A stretch of DNA of 14,196 nucleotides from Verrucomicrobiales bacterium (GTDB lineage Bacteria > Verrucomicrobiota > Verrucomicrobiia > Limisphaerales > F1-80-MAGS106). Positions 13,998 through 14,196 of this stretch are shown piece by piece. Position numbers and translations under genes: made by a program. The first letter of the stretch is position 1. Each line of letters starts with the position of its first letter. The stretch is taken from contig CANLCA010000014.1 in assembly GCA_947487925.1 (NCBI GenBank), positions 1 through 14,196 of the forward strand. Reading direction: 5' to 3'. The notes under the pieces were generated by a model. That model ran no database searches. It was given only the letters and a program-made list of their open reading frames with translations, and was not told where the DNA came from.

Positions 13998-14196
13998 TCA
14001 CTCCCGGTCCCACAACCAGCGCGGATCGTGTTTGCCATTTCCGCTGAAAGCAATAGTTCCCGAAGCCGTTTTGTCGGCCTCGTCTTTGCCGGGATAAAAC
14101 TGCAAACCCAAGGAGCTGACTTTTTGGGAAGCGCCATGGCCGTCCACAAACCCCATGTTGGCGCGGCGGCCGTGACGACCGACAGGGCGTTGGGGA
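13998..14196 (-). CDS. H-X9-DG domain prepilin-like protein, 3' end only
   Basis: The last 66 codons of a gene whose 5' part is beyond the window edge. The frame reads RHGRRANMGFVDGHGASQ, in which His, nine residues and Asp-Gly form the exact H-X9-DG motif that closes the prepilin-type (DUF1559-related) proteins of Planctomycetes and Verrucomicrobia. A tail with FYPGKDEADKTASGTIAFSG and DPRWLWDRE follows before the stop at 13998. Full-length members start with a type IV pilin-like cleavage/methylation signal and are exported as pseudopilin-like surface proteins. That end cannot be seen here. The motif is itself a marker of the likely phylum. Confidence 0.85.
   Translation of the reverse strand, partial: PQRPVGRHGRRANMGFVDGHGASQKVSSLGLQFYPGKDEADKTASGTIAFSGNGKHDPRWLWDRE

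Overview
The window looks like a Verrucomicrobia chromosome (Limisphaerales/Pedosphaera-like is an inference). Three things point there: a PEP-CTERM C-terminus, a protein ending in the H-X9-DG motif typical of the large prepilin-like families of Planctomycetes and Verrucomicrobia, and short decayed recombinase pieces next to tRNA ends. Base composition is moderately GC-rich. Shine-Dalgarno sequences are often weak and many genes overlap at ATGA/TGATG junctions.

Left part (1-2950) is accessory and decayed. It holds a small uncharacterised gene on the minus strand, a 157-bp imperfect palindrome (493-649), a HicB-like gene followed by a compact hicB-hicA toxin-antitoxin pair (760-1514), a tRNA-Gly-like 3' end fused to a possible integrase tail (1565-1801), an AT-rich stretch with no gene, and a frameshifted IS91-type transposase remnant (2415-2848).

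The middle (2951-6528) is all on the minus strand. It has a 636-residue membrane-anchored helical-repeat (TPR-like) protein, about 0.85 kb without a gene, a strong intrinsic terminator, the C-terminal end of a PEP-CTERM protein, a possible integrase N-terminal fragment, and a complete tRNA-Arg(CCT). The order tRNA 3' end, integrase fragment, beheaded PEP-CTERM gene suggests an old integration event at the tRNA.

The core (6649-10288, plus strand) is a tightly packed signalling operon: a DUF192 lipoprotein-like gene, a LytS/YehU-type histidine kinase with four membrane segments, a LytTR response regulator, a stand-alone CheY-like receiver, and a protein with one clear and one weaker DsrE-like domain. 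The first four genes are linked by 1-4 nt overlaps, so they are probably translated together. It is the best candidate here for an undescribed system: a LytS/LytTR pair with a second receiver and a sulfur-relay-like protein as possible output or input.

Right part (10289-14196, minus strand) starts with a convergent intergenic region filled with a 7-bp tandem repeat and four back-to-back hairpins. Then come an RraA-family aldolase-like gene downstream of tyrS (tyrosyl-tRNA synthetase, complete), a gene-free gap, a small membrane-anchored protein with a possible periplasmic-binding-like fold, and the 3' end of an H-X9-DG prepilin-like gene cut by the window edge.
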